Notes: generated by a model from the letters alone, not told the origin. 64,000 nucleotides of DNA from Thermococcus sibiricus MM 739 (GCF_000022545.1 NC_012883.1:922276-986275); one strand, 5' to 3'; numbered from the stretch's first letter, positions 18,010 to 25,720 are shown. Translations and numbers: made by a program.

Positions 18010-18337
18010 GTGTGGTTTGCTTTTGTGGATGAGAGTGGGAAGCCAAAGTTTGGTTCTAAAGATGTGAAGCAAGAACCAATATATGCAATTGTATTATGAG
18101 ATTGAAAAAGTTAAATATTCTGCTCTTCCCGGGATAAAACGAAATCTTGAGATTCATGCTAGTGAGATTGTTCATGAAAATAAGAAATGTAGAGGAATAG
18201 ATTTAGACAATAGGATTAAACTTATGAATGGTATTTTTGGTGTTATCCGTGATTTTGATGATCTTAGCCTTGTTGCTGTTGTTATTGACAAAGAAAAGGT
18301 TTTGGAGAATAAGTTTTTGAGGAATACAATCAGATAA
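18010..18337 (+). pseudogene. DUF3800 gene, frameshifted and truncated
   Basis: The first frame encodes WFAFVDESGKPKFGSKD, the FVDESG signature of DUF3800, and stops at a TGA at 18097. A second frame one base over, open from 18083, continues with YYEIEKVKYS and NLEIHASEIVHEN, the Ha-containing motif of the same family. Removing one T around 18091-18096 would join them. Even joined, only about 108 residues result, well short of the usual 200 or more, so the 3' part is also lost. DUF3800 has an RNase-H-like fold and often travels in mobile or defence regions. No good ATG is seen; GTG 18010 may be the old start. Confidence 0.65.
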
Positions 18338-18635
18338 TGTTTCGTTGTCTTAAATCGTCATAATGATCTACATGTGTATAGGTACACTCAAGATAGTCAT
18401 CGAAGAGCTTCTTGCTTTTGAATTTTAATTCTCGAGAAATTTTGCTGAGATAATCATCCGAGAGTACACGATATTTCCTACCCCTGCTTATTTTTGTTCT
18501 GATCTGTGTATATACTTTGCCTGTATACGGATCAGTGAAATAGAGCCAATCATGATCGCGATTTAGTTTATCATCCACTTGTTGGAAGCCCTTACTTATT
18601 AAAATCGCGATTAGTTTTCTTCTTTTTATAGGCAT
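18330..18635 (-). CDS. HicA-like toxin-family protein
   Basis: A 101-residue protein resembling HicA double-stranded-RNA-binding-fold mRNA interferases: KLIAILISKGFQQVDD, then RDHDWLYF (place of the catalytic His), TQIRTKISRG, and a C-terminal ISRELKFKSKKLFDDYLEC helix. HicA toxins cleave mRNA and are held by HicB. Usual HicA length is 60-80, so this is on the long side. ATG 18635 has AGGAGGGGTGA just before it, overlapping the end of the 351-residue upstream gene (gap 3 bases), so the two are coupled. It converges on the DUF3800 remnant with 8 bases of overlap. The family call is by pattern only. Confidence 0.6.
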   Translation of the reverse strand: MPIKRRKLIAILISKGFQQVDDKLNRDHDWLYFTDPYTGKVYTQIRTKISRGRKYRVLSDDYLSKISRELKFKSKKLFDDYLECTYTHVDHYDDLRQRNII

Positions 18636-18638
18636 TGC

Positions 18639-19694
18639 TCACCCCTCCTTTATTGGTAGGGGCTTCACGACAACCGGTTTATATTTGTGAGAAAAGTCGT
18701 TCAAATCTAGGTACTTGGAAAGTTCCTTTTTTATTCTCTTTGCAGACTCGGCTAATTGTTCGTCTTTGAACGCTAAGAAGCCTACGATTAATCCTTCAAG
18801 ACTGTCTTCTAAGTCTTTTAAAGCCTCCTTGTAGGTTTTTCCATACCCTTCAATGGATAGTGTTTTATGCTTCAGTATCCAGAGGTTGCCTTCCATGTCA
18901 TATTCCATCTCAATTAGGATAGGTTCTTTGAGAAGAAACTTTCCTATTTTATCTAGAGGGATTTCTTTCTGTGGGAGTACTTCTTTAAGTTCCTTCATCT
19001 CTCTACTCCTTGCCTTTTTTGCCATTAAACCTTTAATCTTCACGGGGACTGTCTTATAGTACTCTTTAATCTGAGGTTCCAACTCGGGAGGTATGTACAC
19101 TTTGATACGTTCTCCTGTTGTAGTATCTATAACAAAGTAGCGTGGATCTTTTCCGTGAAGATCTGTGATAATCCCTATGAATTCAACAGTTGCCTTTTGT
19201 TGATATTTATTCTTCATCTTTCTGACAAATTCCCTCTGCTTTGATTTTAGTCGTATTATTTTTTCGGAGGGGTCTTTACTTATGCCGATGAAATAATTTT
19301 CGGTTGGAGGAATAACATCTTCTATAGATGTAAGTAAGCGATATCCATACAAGGGATCCTTAAGAGATTCAATGATGGTTTTGTCCAGTGTTTTCTCATC
19401 TTCTTCTTGAATAGCTTGATAAACTTGATGGTGGGTTTCAGCAACCCAATTTTGGAGTTCAGTCAAAGTGGGACTTCCTGAAAACTCCAAAGTTGCTTCT
19501 ACACTCCCTTCTTGAATCTCCGCAAGGAAAAGTCTGAATTTTGGTTTTATTGTCTTCCCATATCGTGCTTCGGCTATAATGTTGACTTGTTTTTGAATTT
19601 GAATTAGCAATTTTCCAAACGTGTGAGCATCAACCTTGTGATCTTTGACAATTTTTCGACCATCTAATCGTATCCATATCCTTGGAGGTGTCAC
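18639..19694 (-). CDS. Large partner of the HicA-like protein, possible antitoxin
   Basis: A 351-residue protein of no family I recognise with certainty. The N-terminal part starts PPRIWIRLDGRKIVKDHKVD and includes LLIQIQKQVNIIAEARYGK. A central beta-rich section has KATVEFIGIITDLHGKDPR. The C-terminal 70 residues (LSIEGYGKTYKEALKDLEDS then a charged helix) look like the HicB partial RNase-H strand-helix unit. The open frame runs to ATG 19739 with a hydrophobic leader, but GGTGA sits 5 bases before GTG 19694, so I start there. It is first in a two-gene operon with the HicA-like gene, the gene order of many antitoxin-toxin pairs. Confidence 0.6.
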   Translation of the reverse strand: MTPPRIWIRLDGRKIVKDHKVDAHTFGKLLIQIQKQVNIIAEARYGKTIKPKFRLFLAEIQEGSVEATLEFSGSPTLTELQNWVAETHHQVYQAIQEEDEKTLDKTIIESLKDPLYGYRLLTSIEDVIPPTENYFIGISKDPSEKIIRLKSKQREFVRKMKNKYQQKATVEFIGIITDLHGKDPRYFVIDTTTGERIKVYIPPELEPQIKEYYKTVPVKIKGLMAKKARSREMKELKEVLPQKEIPLDKIGKFLLKEPILIEMEYDMEGNLWILKHKTLSIEGYGKTYKEALKDLEDSLEGLIVGFLAFKDEQLAESAKRIKKELSKYLDLNDFSHKYKPVVVKPLPIKEG

Positions 19695-20048
19695 AAAGAT
19701 CACCAAGATAATTGTTGTCACAGTTAATATGAGTATCATAAGTTGTTAATGTTTTATACATTTTAAAGGTTATCGTATTGACATACATTCTACTCATGTG
19801 ATCCTAGAACTGGAATTGTGCAGTGCTAACATATATTATCCAATTTGCGAGTTAAGAAATGGGTAGGCCAGAAAACCCAAAGTGGTGGTTACATGGAAAT
19901 AGTTCATGGAACGTGCACGAGTAAGGATTTTTAAGTTTTGCTCCCGTGGCGAAACTTTATTGATTACTTTGAATAATCGTGAACAAGGTAAAGTTTATTT
20001 ATTGTAAATGCAATAGTTAGTCATGAAATTAATCCATCGGGAGGATAT
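19695..20048. other. Intergenic region between the HicA-like operon and the membrane cluster
   Basis: It carries a TATA-like TGTATAAAAC on the minus strand (19751-19760) for the HicA-like operon and TTTATTTATT (about 19993-20003) for the plus-strand cluster. A 21-codon frame at 19859-19924 and an overlapping 13-codon frame at 19893, with a good GGTGG site, are visible, but neither resembles a known protein. They may be decay products. I see no RNA gene here. Confidence 0.45.
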
Positions 20049-20468
20049 ATGATGACAAGAGTTGAAGTATTTGAAGATTTAGAGAGAGTGAAACAGATTT
20101 TGCTTGAGGATGGGTTTAGGAATACTATTTTACAAGTCATCAAGCCAGGTCAGGTTTTTGGTCTTGTAAAAGAGCTAAATCATCCGTGGGAAATGCATGT
20201 GAGAGGTTTTGAAGATGGCCATTTAGAGGCCGAGATAGAGATCTCCAGAGAGTACTTGGAACATTTAGATAGCGGATACAAGAAAGAAGCAACGATGGAA
20301 CTTACAAGGATTCTTGATAAATATGGCATTATATATACAGTTAAAGGAGACATGTCTGGAGTTGACCTGCAACTGAAAAAACCAAATACTTTAACGCCTT
20401 GGAAGCCAATAGCATTAGTTGTGACTCTTATTGGGGTTGCATATCTTCTATCAAAGAAAGAGACCTGA
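20049..20468 (+). CDS. Unknown tail-anchored protein, first of an accessory cluster
   Basis: A 139-residue protein with a soluble alpha/beta body (VFEDLERVKQILLEDGF, then GFEDGHLEAEIEISREYLEH) and one C-terminal hydrophobic helix (PIALVVTLIGVAYLL) before the short basic end SKKET. This predicts a cytoplasmic domain held to the membrane by its tail. Start is ATG 20049 (or 20052) after GGGAGG. It is the first of five plus-strand genes of similar style. I do not recognise the family. Confidence 0.65.
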   Translation: MMTRVEVFEDLERVKQILLEDGFRNTILQVIKPGQVFGLVKELNHPWEMHVRGFEDGHLEAEIEISREYLEHLDSGYKKEATMELTRILDKYGIIYTVKGDMSGVDLQLKKPNTLTPWKPIALVVTLIGVAYLLSKKET

Positions 20469-20520
20469 AAAATAAAAATTGATGACCAAGAGATTGACAA
20501 ATTGCTATAAGGTGGAAAAA

Positions 20521-21084
20521 ATGCCTCTGCCTTCTTCCATTTCTATTCATATTAAAATGCCACGGATATGTCGTATTGGAGAAAAAGTTCCTGTCACAGT
20601 ATATGTTGAAAATTATGCTCGTAGTCCATACCCTACAAAAGAAGAGGAATATCTTATAGTTGAATCATGGGCTGAAATGATTAAGTATCAACCAGGCAGG
20701 GGATATCCTAAACTCAATACTGTTTTTTCAGAACCCTTTAAACTTACCCCCTATGAATCTAAGGAAATAAAATTCTATTTTAGGCTTATGGAATCTAGTC
20801 AATATAGGATAACAACAAGGCTTAATCTCATCAACATAGTTGAGGTTAGAGGTAATCCTAAGTGGGGGAAGTGGAAAACTATTACTGGAGGACGTGGAAG
20901 GATAGGAGAAGAGGTGACAATATCTTTCGAAGGAGGAAATGTTCGTTTTAAAATTCTTGACATAAAAGAAACTAACGAACTGAAAAGTTGTATGTCGCTT
21001 TATGACCTCATGCTTTTACTAGGTTCAATTGGCGCACTCATAGCAGCTATAACGGGAGTTATATCTATCCTCTTATGGATTTAA
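20521..21084 (+). CDS. Unknown beta-rich tail-anchored protein
   Basis: A 187-residue protein with an immunoglobulin-like opening (RIGEKVPVTVYVENYARSPY), further strands through EPFKLTPYESKEIKFYF and EVTISFEGGNVRFKILDI, and a C-terminal membrane helix (LLLGSIGALIAAITGVISIL). The body resembles beta-sandwich adhesion or CARDB-like domains, but the lack of a signal peptide and the tail anchor leave its side of the membrane uncertain. Start ATG 20521 is preceded by GGTGGAAAAA. Family not recognised. Confidence 0.62.
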   Translation: MPLPSSISIHIKMPRICRIGEKVPVTVYVENYARSPYPTKEEEYLIVESWAEMIKYQPGRGYPKLNTVFSEPFKLTPYESKEIKFYFRLMESSQYRITTRLNLINIVEVRGNPKWGKWKTITGGRGRIGEEVTISFEGGNVRFKILDIKETNELKSCMSLYDLMLLLGSIGALIAAITGVISILLWI

Positions 21085-21186
21085 TAAGGCACCAATTTGT
21101 GTCTGTGTTTGTCTGTATGAATGGGAAACGTTAATAATTTTGGAGTAAAATAATTCATTGAAAACATTATATGGGAGAGGTTGGAG

Positions 21187-21567
21187 ATGGGGGGTTTTTT
21201 GAAAGGATTTGATGAAAGTATAAGTGAAGGTGTAGAGGGGCTATATGCTGCACTATTTATGTCTATTGTGGGTGTCATGATATCTGTTTTCAGCACATTG
21301 CCGAGTGGAGACTTTGTAACTAACTATTTAATATTATTTCTTGTTATAATGGGGATGACTGATGTTACGATGATTCTTGCAGTGGCTCAAGAGGCTCTTG
21401 AGGCCTCAATTGGGTATATCGCAGGTAGGGTGGTAGGATTATTGTTAATGATATATCTCGGAAGAATGATTGGAGTTTCGATGACACCTTATTTGATCAG
21501 CCTTTTAGTTCTCCTTTTAGTAGTGGTTGTGAAGATTGTATGGACTTTGCAAGAGATAAGGAGATGA
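21187..21567 (+). CDS. Unknown polytopic membrane protein
   Basis: A 126-residue protein, mostly hydrophobic, with about four membrane segments (LYAALFMSIVGVMISVF, YLILFLVIMGMTDVTMILAV, VVGLLLMIYLGRMIG, YLISLLVLLLVVVVKIV) and a short charged C-terminus. Start ATG 21187 follows GGTTGGAG. It stops 57 bases before the next gene, with a 16-codon frame in between. Not recognised; it may form a membrane complex with its anchored neighbours. Confidence 0.6.
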   Translation: MGGFLKGFDESISEGVEGLYAALFMSIVGVMISVFSTLPSGDFVTNYLILFLVIMGMTDVTMILAVAQEALEASIGYIAGRVVGLLLMIYLGRMIGVSMTPYLISLLVLLLVVVVKIVWTLQEIRR

Positions 21568-21623
21568 TATGATGAAAATGGCTTATGAGAGAAAGTTAGG
21601 CGATCGAATGGGTGGGTGATAAT

Positions 21624-22313
21624 GTGAACACCAATATAAAAACAATAATAATGATTTTTGCCATTGGAATGTTTGTTCTTGTTGGAGGAATTACAGCTGT
21701 GGTTGGTGCTAAAACAAAAGATGACACCGCTTTACAATTTGCTTTAGTTATGGCAAATATCGTAATGGTGAGCATCATTGCTCTTCAGGCAATAGCTACT
21801 GCAGAGGCTGTAGAACAAGCAAAGAAACAAGCTGAACTTATGAATCAAAGTCTTCTTGAGATGAAAAAACAGCGATTGAATATTGAGGAGTTTAAAAATT
21901 CCCTCATGCCGTATCTCAGAAGTGTTATTCTGACTTTAGAGGCAAATTCTAAGAGAAAAGATTATGATATAATTACTGATCCATATTTATACGTTCTTCA
22001 AGGATACCGCCGTGGAACTAGAGCAAAATATCTTTCCCCTGCAGAAGAGGGTTTGGTGTGGAGGATTTCAGTATTCATTAAGAAATTTTTAGAATTACGT
22101 GGCCTCTCTTGGCAGAGATTTGAAGAGTATAATAAACTGGTTTCTAAGTTTAAGGATTCTAAAACAAGCCAGAGTGAAAAACCAGGACTTGCAACGAGAA
22201 TCAAGGAAAAATCTAAGGAACTCTTGAAAACTGTGGAGAGTATTTTTGATGAGGTAGAGAAAATGAGTAATAAAGAATTAGAGGAGGAGATTTTGAAAAT
22301 ACTCGAAGCTTAA
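21624..22313 (+). CDS. Unknown two-helix membrane protein with cytoplasmic coiled region
   Basis: A 229-residue protein with two N-terminal membrane helices (IIMIFAIGMFVLVGGITAV and LQFALVMANIVMVSIIAL), then a long charged helical domain beginning AEAVEQAKKQAELMNQSL and continuing to the C-terminus. The layout resembles membrane-anchored proteins with cytoplasmic coiled coils found in accessory and defence loci, but no catalytic motif is visible. Start GTG 21624 has GGTGA 4 bases upstream. Family not recognised. Confidence 0.6.
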   Translation: MNTNIKTIIMIFAIGMFVLVGGITAVVGAKTKDDTALQFALVMANIVMVSIIALQAIATAEAVEQAKKQAELMNQSLLEMKKQRLNIEEFKNSLMPYLRSVILTLEANSKRKDYDIITDPYLYVLQGYRRGTRAKYLSPAEEGLVWRISVFIKKFLELRGLSWQRFEEYNKLVSKFKDSKTSQSEKPGLATRIKEKSKELLKTVESIFDEVEKMSNKELEEEILKILEA

Positions 22314-22346
22314 TCCTAGATTGTCGAGTTGTTGAGAGGTGATATG

Positions 22347-22823
22347 ATGGATAATATGGTTTGGATAACTTTTTTCCTAACACTTCTTGCTGGTGCTATT
22401 ACTGCCCTAATAGGAGTTCATATCCAGCATTGGTATTCTTCAAGAAAAACTCGAGAACGCCTGATTAATACATTAAAATCCGAATTAAATGCAAACCGAA
22501 GGCTAATTGAAAGTAATCTTAACTCTCTCAAACAATCCTCTGATGGTCTACTTATGTTTCCTTTAAAAAGTAGGGCTTATGAACACATTTTATTTGAGTA
22601 CCCTTCTTTATTCCGGGAATGTTATGAAAAAGGAAATGAAATGGAAGAAATCATAGCTGGAATATACTCGGCTATCGACTCTTTCAATTTGTTGCAACAA
22701 GCGTTGACTTACAATTTTGTGGCATTAACAGACAAAAATAAGGAATCTATGGAGGATCTACTAAAGAGGATAGACTCCCTTATTGAAAGAATCATTAAAT
22801 TAATAGAAAAAGAAAAGAAATAA
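22347..22823 (+). CDS. Unknown membrane-anchored coiled protein
   Basis: A 158-residue protein with one N-terminal membrane helix (MVWITFFLTLLAGAITALIG) followed by a basic stretch (HIQHWYSSRKTRERL) and a wholly helical body with a LKSELNANRRLIESNLNSL segment. The basic residues after the helix predict a cytoplasmic body. GGTGA lies 4 bases before ATG 22347. It is the last of the five-gene cluster. No family recognised; general similarity in layout to the 229-residue neighbour may point to paired function. Confidence 0.6.
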   Translation: MDNMVWITFFLTLLAGAITALIGVHIQHWYSSRKTRERLINTLKSELNANRRLIESNLNSLKQSSDGLLMFPLKSRAYEHILFEYPSLFRECYEKGNEMEEIIAGIYSAIDSFNLLQQALTYNFVALTDKNKESMEDLLKRIDSLIERIIKLIEKEKK

Positions 22824-22831
22824 AGAAAAAA

Positions 22832-22998
22832 TCAATCGACCACTAATCCCAAAACTTGCGCTTGCTCGATTGACACTTCTTCAACCTCTACTATCTCCAC
22901 GTCCCCTTTCGGCAGATTTTCTTTTTTGATGTATTCTTTCACTAGTATTTCAACCTGGCCTTTAACATAACCTTTAAATCTTTTGGAGGGAAATTTGT
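22832..22998 (-). pseudogene. C-terminal fragment of an unknown gene
   Basis: A minus-strand frame of about 55 codons reads as coding sequence (GYVKGQVEILVKEYIKKENL, then VEIVEVEEVSIEQAQVLGL) with strong charge patterning. It has no ATG or ribosome site; its upstream end runs into the DUF257 start. GTG 22942 could start a 36-residue protein, but no site supports it. It is most simply the 3' remnant of a gene cut by rearrangement. The parent family is unknown to me. Confidence 0.35.
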
Positions 22999-23013
22999 TG
23001 TGGGGTGTATGAA

Positions 23014-23656
23014 ATGAACTCTCCCAGAATTATTTGGGATAATGTCAAGCTTGGTGAGGCTGTGTTAATAGAGTATCCTTCCACAGCAGGGCCGTACCAA
23101 TGCCTCGAGGGGATAGTGAAATGGGTCAAGGAGAAAGGGGTACCGAGTGGCCATTGTTGACTTTCTAGACACCCTCTACTTGTACAAGGCGCAGCTAGAG
23201 TTGGCTGGTGAAGACACGAGTTTCTTGAATGATGTTAAAGTCATAAAGGTTGGTGGCAGGTTAAACGTTGGACAAGTCATTGAGCGGCTTCGCGTTAAAG
23301 ATGAACCTATTATCCTAGCGCAAGAGTACACAAAGATTCTTAACTCCCTGGTGAAGGAGGGGGAGGTAGCAGTTGTTCTTGTTCTAGGCATTGAGAAGTT
23401 TGCCCCAATACTTGAACTTGAAAAAGTGTTGACTGGTATAAATGCCCTACTTTCCTTTGTTGGTGATGAGCGTAGGATCATGTTTTACTTCATCAATACT
23501 GACGTGTTGGAACGGGCTATTCCAGAGGTTTTGCCCTTGCTTGAAGACATAGGAACTACCGTAGTTAGGATTAATGTGGTAGAGAAGAGCTACACGTTCT
23601 CGGTAGTAAAAACTATTAACAGAAAAATCTTGGGACTCAAAGTTACCTACTCTTGA
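23014..23656 (+). pseudogene. DUF257 gene with a one-base frameshift
   Basis: The N-terminal frame from ATG 23014 (site GGTG) encodes MNSPRIIWDNVKLGEAVLIE and YPSTAGP, typical of the DUF257 family, and stops at 23160. The rest lies in the next frame, VAIVDFLDTLYLYKAQLELA through EKSYTFSVVKTINRKILG. One extra G in the GGGG run at 23137-23140 accounts exactly for the break: without it the junction reads KEKGYRVAIVDFLDT and gives a normal 213-residue protein. DUF257 proteins are Thermococcales-specific RecA/KaiC-like proteins of unknown role. Real mutation and sequence error are both possible. Confidence 0.8.
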
Positions 23657-23771
23657 TGCAACTTGGTTCTTAATACATTATAAACTGATTATGAACTTTG
23701 GATTAGTGTGCATTACAGGTAGAGATGCAGTTATTACAATATTAACTCTTAGATTGGCAGTAGAGATTCTC

Positions 23772-23849
23772 TTAAGAAAAAGAAAAATATAGATTGCGCC
23801 CGTATTCTGTGCCCATTAACTCCCACGCTTCCGCTAATTTCTTTTTCAT
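23772..23849 (-). CDS. Very short ORF coupled to small membrane genes
   Basis: A 25-residue frame (MKKKLAEAWELMGTEYGR, then NLYFSFS) whose ATG overlaps the stop of the 59-residue gene. The KLAEAWELMGTEYG segment has the look of conserved protein sequence, so this may be the start of a longer gene cut short. No function can be given. Confidence 0.35.
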   Translation of the reverse strand: MKKKLAEAWELMGTEYGRNLYFSFS

Positions 23850-24025
23850 TTCTTTTTTCTTAAAAGAGCTTTTTGCATTAAAGGATATACATTATAACCT
23901 AATCCAAATCCAATAAATAGCATGCCAATAAGTTTATTGCTATTTAAAAGAGCAATTCCCACTACAACCAAACCAGCTCCTAATGTCTGGAAACCGGTTC
24001 CTGATGCATTGTCTTGAATTTTCAT
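23846..24025 (-). CDS. Small membrane protein, 59 residues
   Basis: Begins MKIQDNASGTGFQTLGAGLV and has two hydrophobic segments (GAGLVVVGIALL and LIGMLFIGFGLGYNVYPLM), ending in the basic ALLRKKK. It starts 3 bases after the stop of the 61-residue gene and ends overlapping the next ATG, so translation is probably coupled along the row. No family recognised. Two-helix hairpins with a basic tail are common in accessory regions. Confidence 0.55.
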   Translation of the reverse strand: MKIQDNASGTGFQTLGAGLVVVGIALLNSNKLIGMLFIGFGLGYNVYPLMQKALLRKKK

Positions 24026-24028
24026 TCT

Positions 24029-24214
24029 TCAAAAAAATTCTTTTCTGATTAATATTCCTAACACACTACCCATAAGAAATAATATTAATGGGCCAACATC
24101 CCCTCTGGATAGCAATATTCTAATTACCGGAAACGTAGAAACAATACCAATAAAAGCGTTTCTTGGAATTGTTATAGATTCTTTTTTGGATTTTTTATTT
24201 ATTTCTTCACTCAT
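24029..24214 (-). CDS. Small membrane protein, 61 residues
   Basis: A charged N-terminus (MSEEINKKSKKESITIPRNA) followed by two hydrophobic stretches (FIGIVSTFPVIRILL and VGPLILFLMGSVLGILI) and KEFF. No ribosome site precedes ATG 24214, but a TATA box lies 21-29 bases upstream, so the message is probably leaderless. It heads a three-gene row of tiny proteins. Unknown function. Confidence 0.55.
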   Translation of the reverse strand: MSEEINKKSKKESITIPRNAFIGIVSTFPVIRILLSRGDVGPLILFLMGSVLGILIRKEFF

Positions 24215-24234
24215 ATATATAGTTCCATTTACTA

Positions 24235-24243
24235 GTATATAAA
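24235..24243 (-). promoter_or_regulatory. TATA box of the small membrane gene row
   Basis: On the minus strand this reads TTTATATAC and is centred about 25 bases before ATG 24214, placing the transcript start at or next to the start codon (leaderless). Confidence 0.5.
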
Positions 24244-24280
24244 CCTTTGTTAAAATAATTCTGTGACAGTGAAAAATATA

Positions 24281-24363
24281 TGTCTGAAGGACTAGAGTCC
24301 CCTATTCCTAAAAAAGAGATAAGGAAAGCAAGTAAGGCGGGTTCGAATTCTACCAAACCCCCA
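24281..24363 (+). pseudogene. Decayed tRNA 3' end, possible old attachment site
   Basis: Bases 24337-24363 align to the 3' end of the tRNA-Arg at 17861-17888. GCGGGTTC and AAT are identical and almost all the differences are C-to-T or G-to-A changes, ending CCCCCA against CCCGCCA. Upstream, GGAC-TAGA-GTCC could be an anticodon-arm remnant, so this may alternatively be a different dead tRNA with a variable arm. Either way it marks the right edge of the accessory region 17.9-24.3 kb. Alignment was by eye. Confidence 0.4.
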
Positions 24364-24379
24364 ACCTACCAAACTAAAA

Positions 24380-25528
24380 TCAAGACACCATTGGAATGTC
24401 TCTTTTTCTCCTTCCATACTCTGTTGGGTACGCCATTTCTTTTATTTTTACTCTAGCTACTCTTTCTATATCTCTTAGTTTCGGAGATTCCCAAGGGGCG
24501 ACAAATGTTATGGCCTTCCCTCTCTTGCCTTCTCTTCCAGTTCTACCAATTCTGTGAACGTAAGCTTCCGGGTTTTGGGGAATTGAATAGTTTATCACGT
24601 GCGTTAGATCCTTGACGTCTATTCCCCTAGCTGCAACGTCGGTTGCCACTAGGACTCTAATTTTGCCCTTCCTAAAGCGCTCTAAAATCCTTTCTCTTCC
24701 CTTTTGTGGAATGTCACCATTCAAAGCCTCCACACTGTACCCTTTAGTCTTAAGTTTCGATGCTAGCTCCCTCGTTTCTCTTTTCGTCTGGCAAAAAACT
24801 ATTCCATAGAAATCTTTTTCATCCAAAATACTGCATAAAAGGCTGAACCTCTTGTTCGGGCGTACTTCAAAGTAAATTTGCTCAACCAACTCCGGAGCAA
24901 GACTCCTATCCTGTATTCTAATCACTTCATAGTCCTTTAAATATCTCCTCGCCAACCGAAGTATCTCTCTAGGAATTGTAGCAGAAAACATCAAAACTCT
25001 CTTTTCCTCGCTTGTGTGCCTCAAAATTCTTTCGATGTCTTCTATAAAACCCATATCCAGCATTCTATCAGCTTCATCCAATATGAAGTAGCTCACACCA
25101 TCCAATGAAAGTGTGCCCCTCTCTATGTGATCAATTACTCTTCCCGGAGTTCCAACTACTATATGCACTCCCCTTCTTAAATTTCTGATCTGGGGCCCTA
25201 TTGGTTGACCTCCATAAACGGGAAGAACATTTATTCTCCTTTTTCCTCTCAAAGACCTTATTTCATCCGCAACCTGGATTGCAAGCTCCCTAGTGGGTGT
25301 TATTACTATTGCCTGAACCTCTTTTATTTCCTCATCTATAAGTTCTATTAACGGAAGCGCAAAAGCTGCAGTTTTGCCTGTTCCAGTTTGAGATTGGCCG
25401 ATTATATCGTTATCTCCTCTTAAAAGCCTGGGAATAACTTCTTTTTGAATATCAGTTGGTTTTTCAAACCCTTTTCTTCTTACAGCATTTAAACTGTTTT
25501 CTGAAAGTCCTAATTTTTCAAAACTCAT
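24380..25528 (-). CDS. DEAD-box RNA helicase
   Basis: ATP-dependent RNA unwinding protein, 382 residues, essentially the helicase core alone. The ordered motifs are the Q motif (GFEKPTDIQ), I (SQTGTGKT), Ia (PTRELA), Ib (TPGR), II (DEAD), III (SAT), IV (IVFCQTKRE), V (ATDVAARGID) and VI (HRIGRTGR). Start ATG 25528 follows AGGAG. A role in RNA folding or ribosome assembly at lower temperature is plausible for the family but not shown here. It lies just outside the accessory region. Confidence 0.95.
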   Translation of the reverse strand: MSFEKLGLSENSLNAVRRKGFEKPTDIQKEVIPRLLRGDNDIIGQSQTGTGKTAAFALPLIELIDEEIKEVQAIVITPTRELAIQVADEIRSLRGKRRINVLPVYGGQPIGPQIRNLRRGVHIVVGTPGRVIDHIERGTLSLDGVSYFILDEADRMLDMGFIEDIERILRHTSEEKRVLMFSATIPREILRLARRYLKDYEVIRIQDRSLAPELVEQIYFEVRPNKRFSLLCSILDEKDFYGIVFCQTKRETRELASKLKTKGYSVEALNGDIPQKGRERILERFRKGKIRVLVATDVAARGIDVKDLTHVINYSIPQNPEAYVHRIGRTGREGKRGKAITFVAPWESPKLRDIERVARVKIKEMAYPTEYGRRKRDIPMVS

Positions 25529-25682
25529 TTTGCAGTCTCCTTGAATTTATGGGCATTAGAGAACAGAACAGCAGATTAATGGTGAATTTCTGACGTTCCG
25601 GGCTCTAATTAAATTTTCACAAACTGATTACACGGATTGGGTTTATAAACGTTTGCAAATATCAACGTCTCAATCTCAGCTG

Positions 25683-25720
25683 GGCTCCTCCCCGGCCTAA
25701 AGGGTGAGGGTTTCAAAAGA
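25683..25720 (-). mobile_element. Solo IS200/IS605 TnpB-type right-end remnant
   Basis: On the minus strand the sequence reads CCCTCACCCTTTAGGCCGG then GGAGGAG, the hairpin and terminal GGGGAGGAG typical of the 3' end of thermococcal tnpB elements. The same block recurs at 30161 and, attached to a tnpB remnant, at 34070. No transposase reading frame remains beside it. The corresponding region in intact elements is the 3' end of the guide (omega) RNA. Confidence 0.5.

Noticed and set aside
19695-19739. Hydrophobic signal or membrane anchor on the 351-residue HicA partner
   Set aside because: The hydrophobic leader disappears when the start is set at GTG 19694, which alone has a correctly spaced GGTGA site.
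20521-21084. S-layer or CARDB adhesin
   Set aside because: Beta pattern is suggestive, but there is no signal peptide and no repeat, so the label was not used.
21571-21619. 16-codon ORF between two membrane genes
   Set aside because: Although a purine-rich site precedes it, the peptide is short, overlaps the ribosome site of the next gene and resembles nothing; likely only a coupling element.
23137-23160. Programmed frameshift in DUF257
   Set aside because: GGGG is short and no slippery heptamer or downstream structure is apparent; a mutation or sequence error is simpler.
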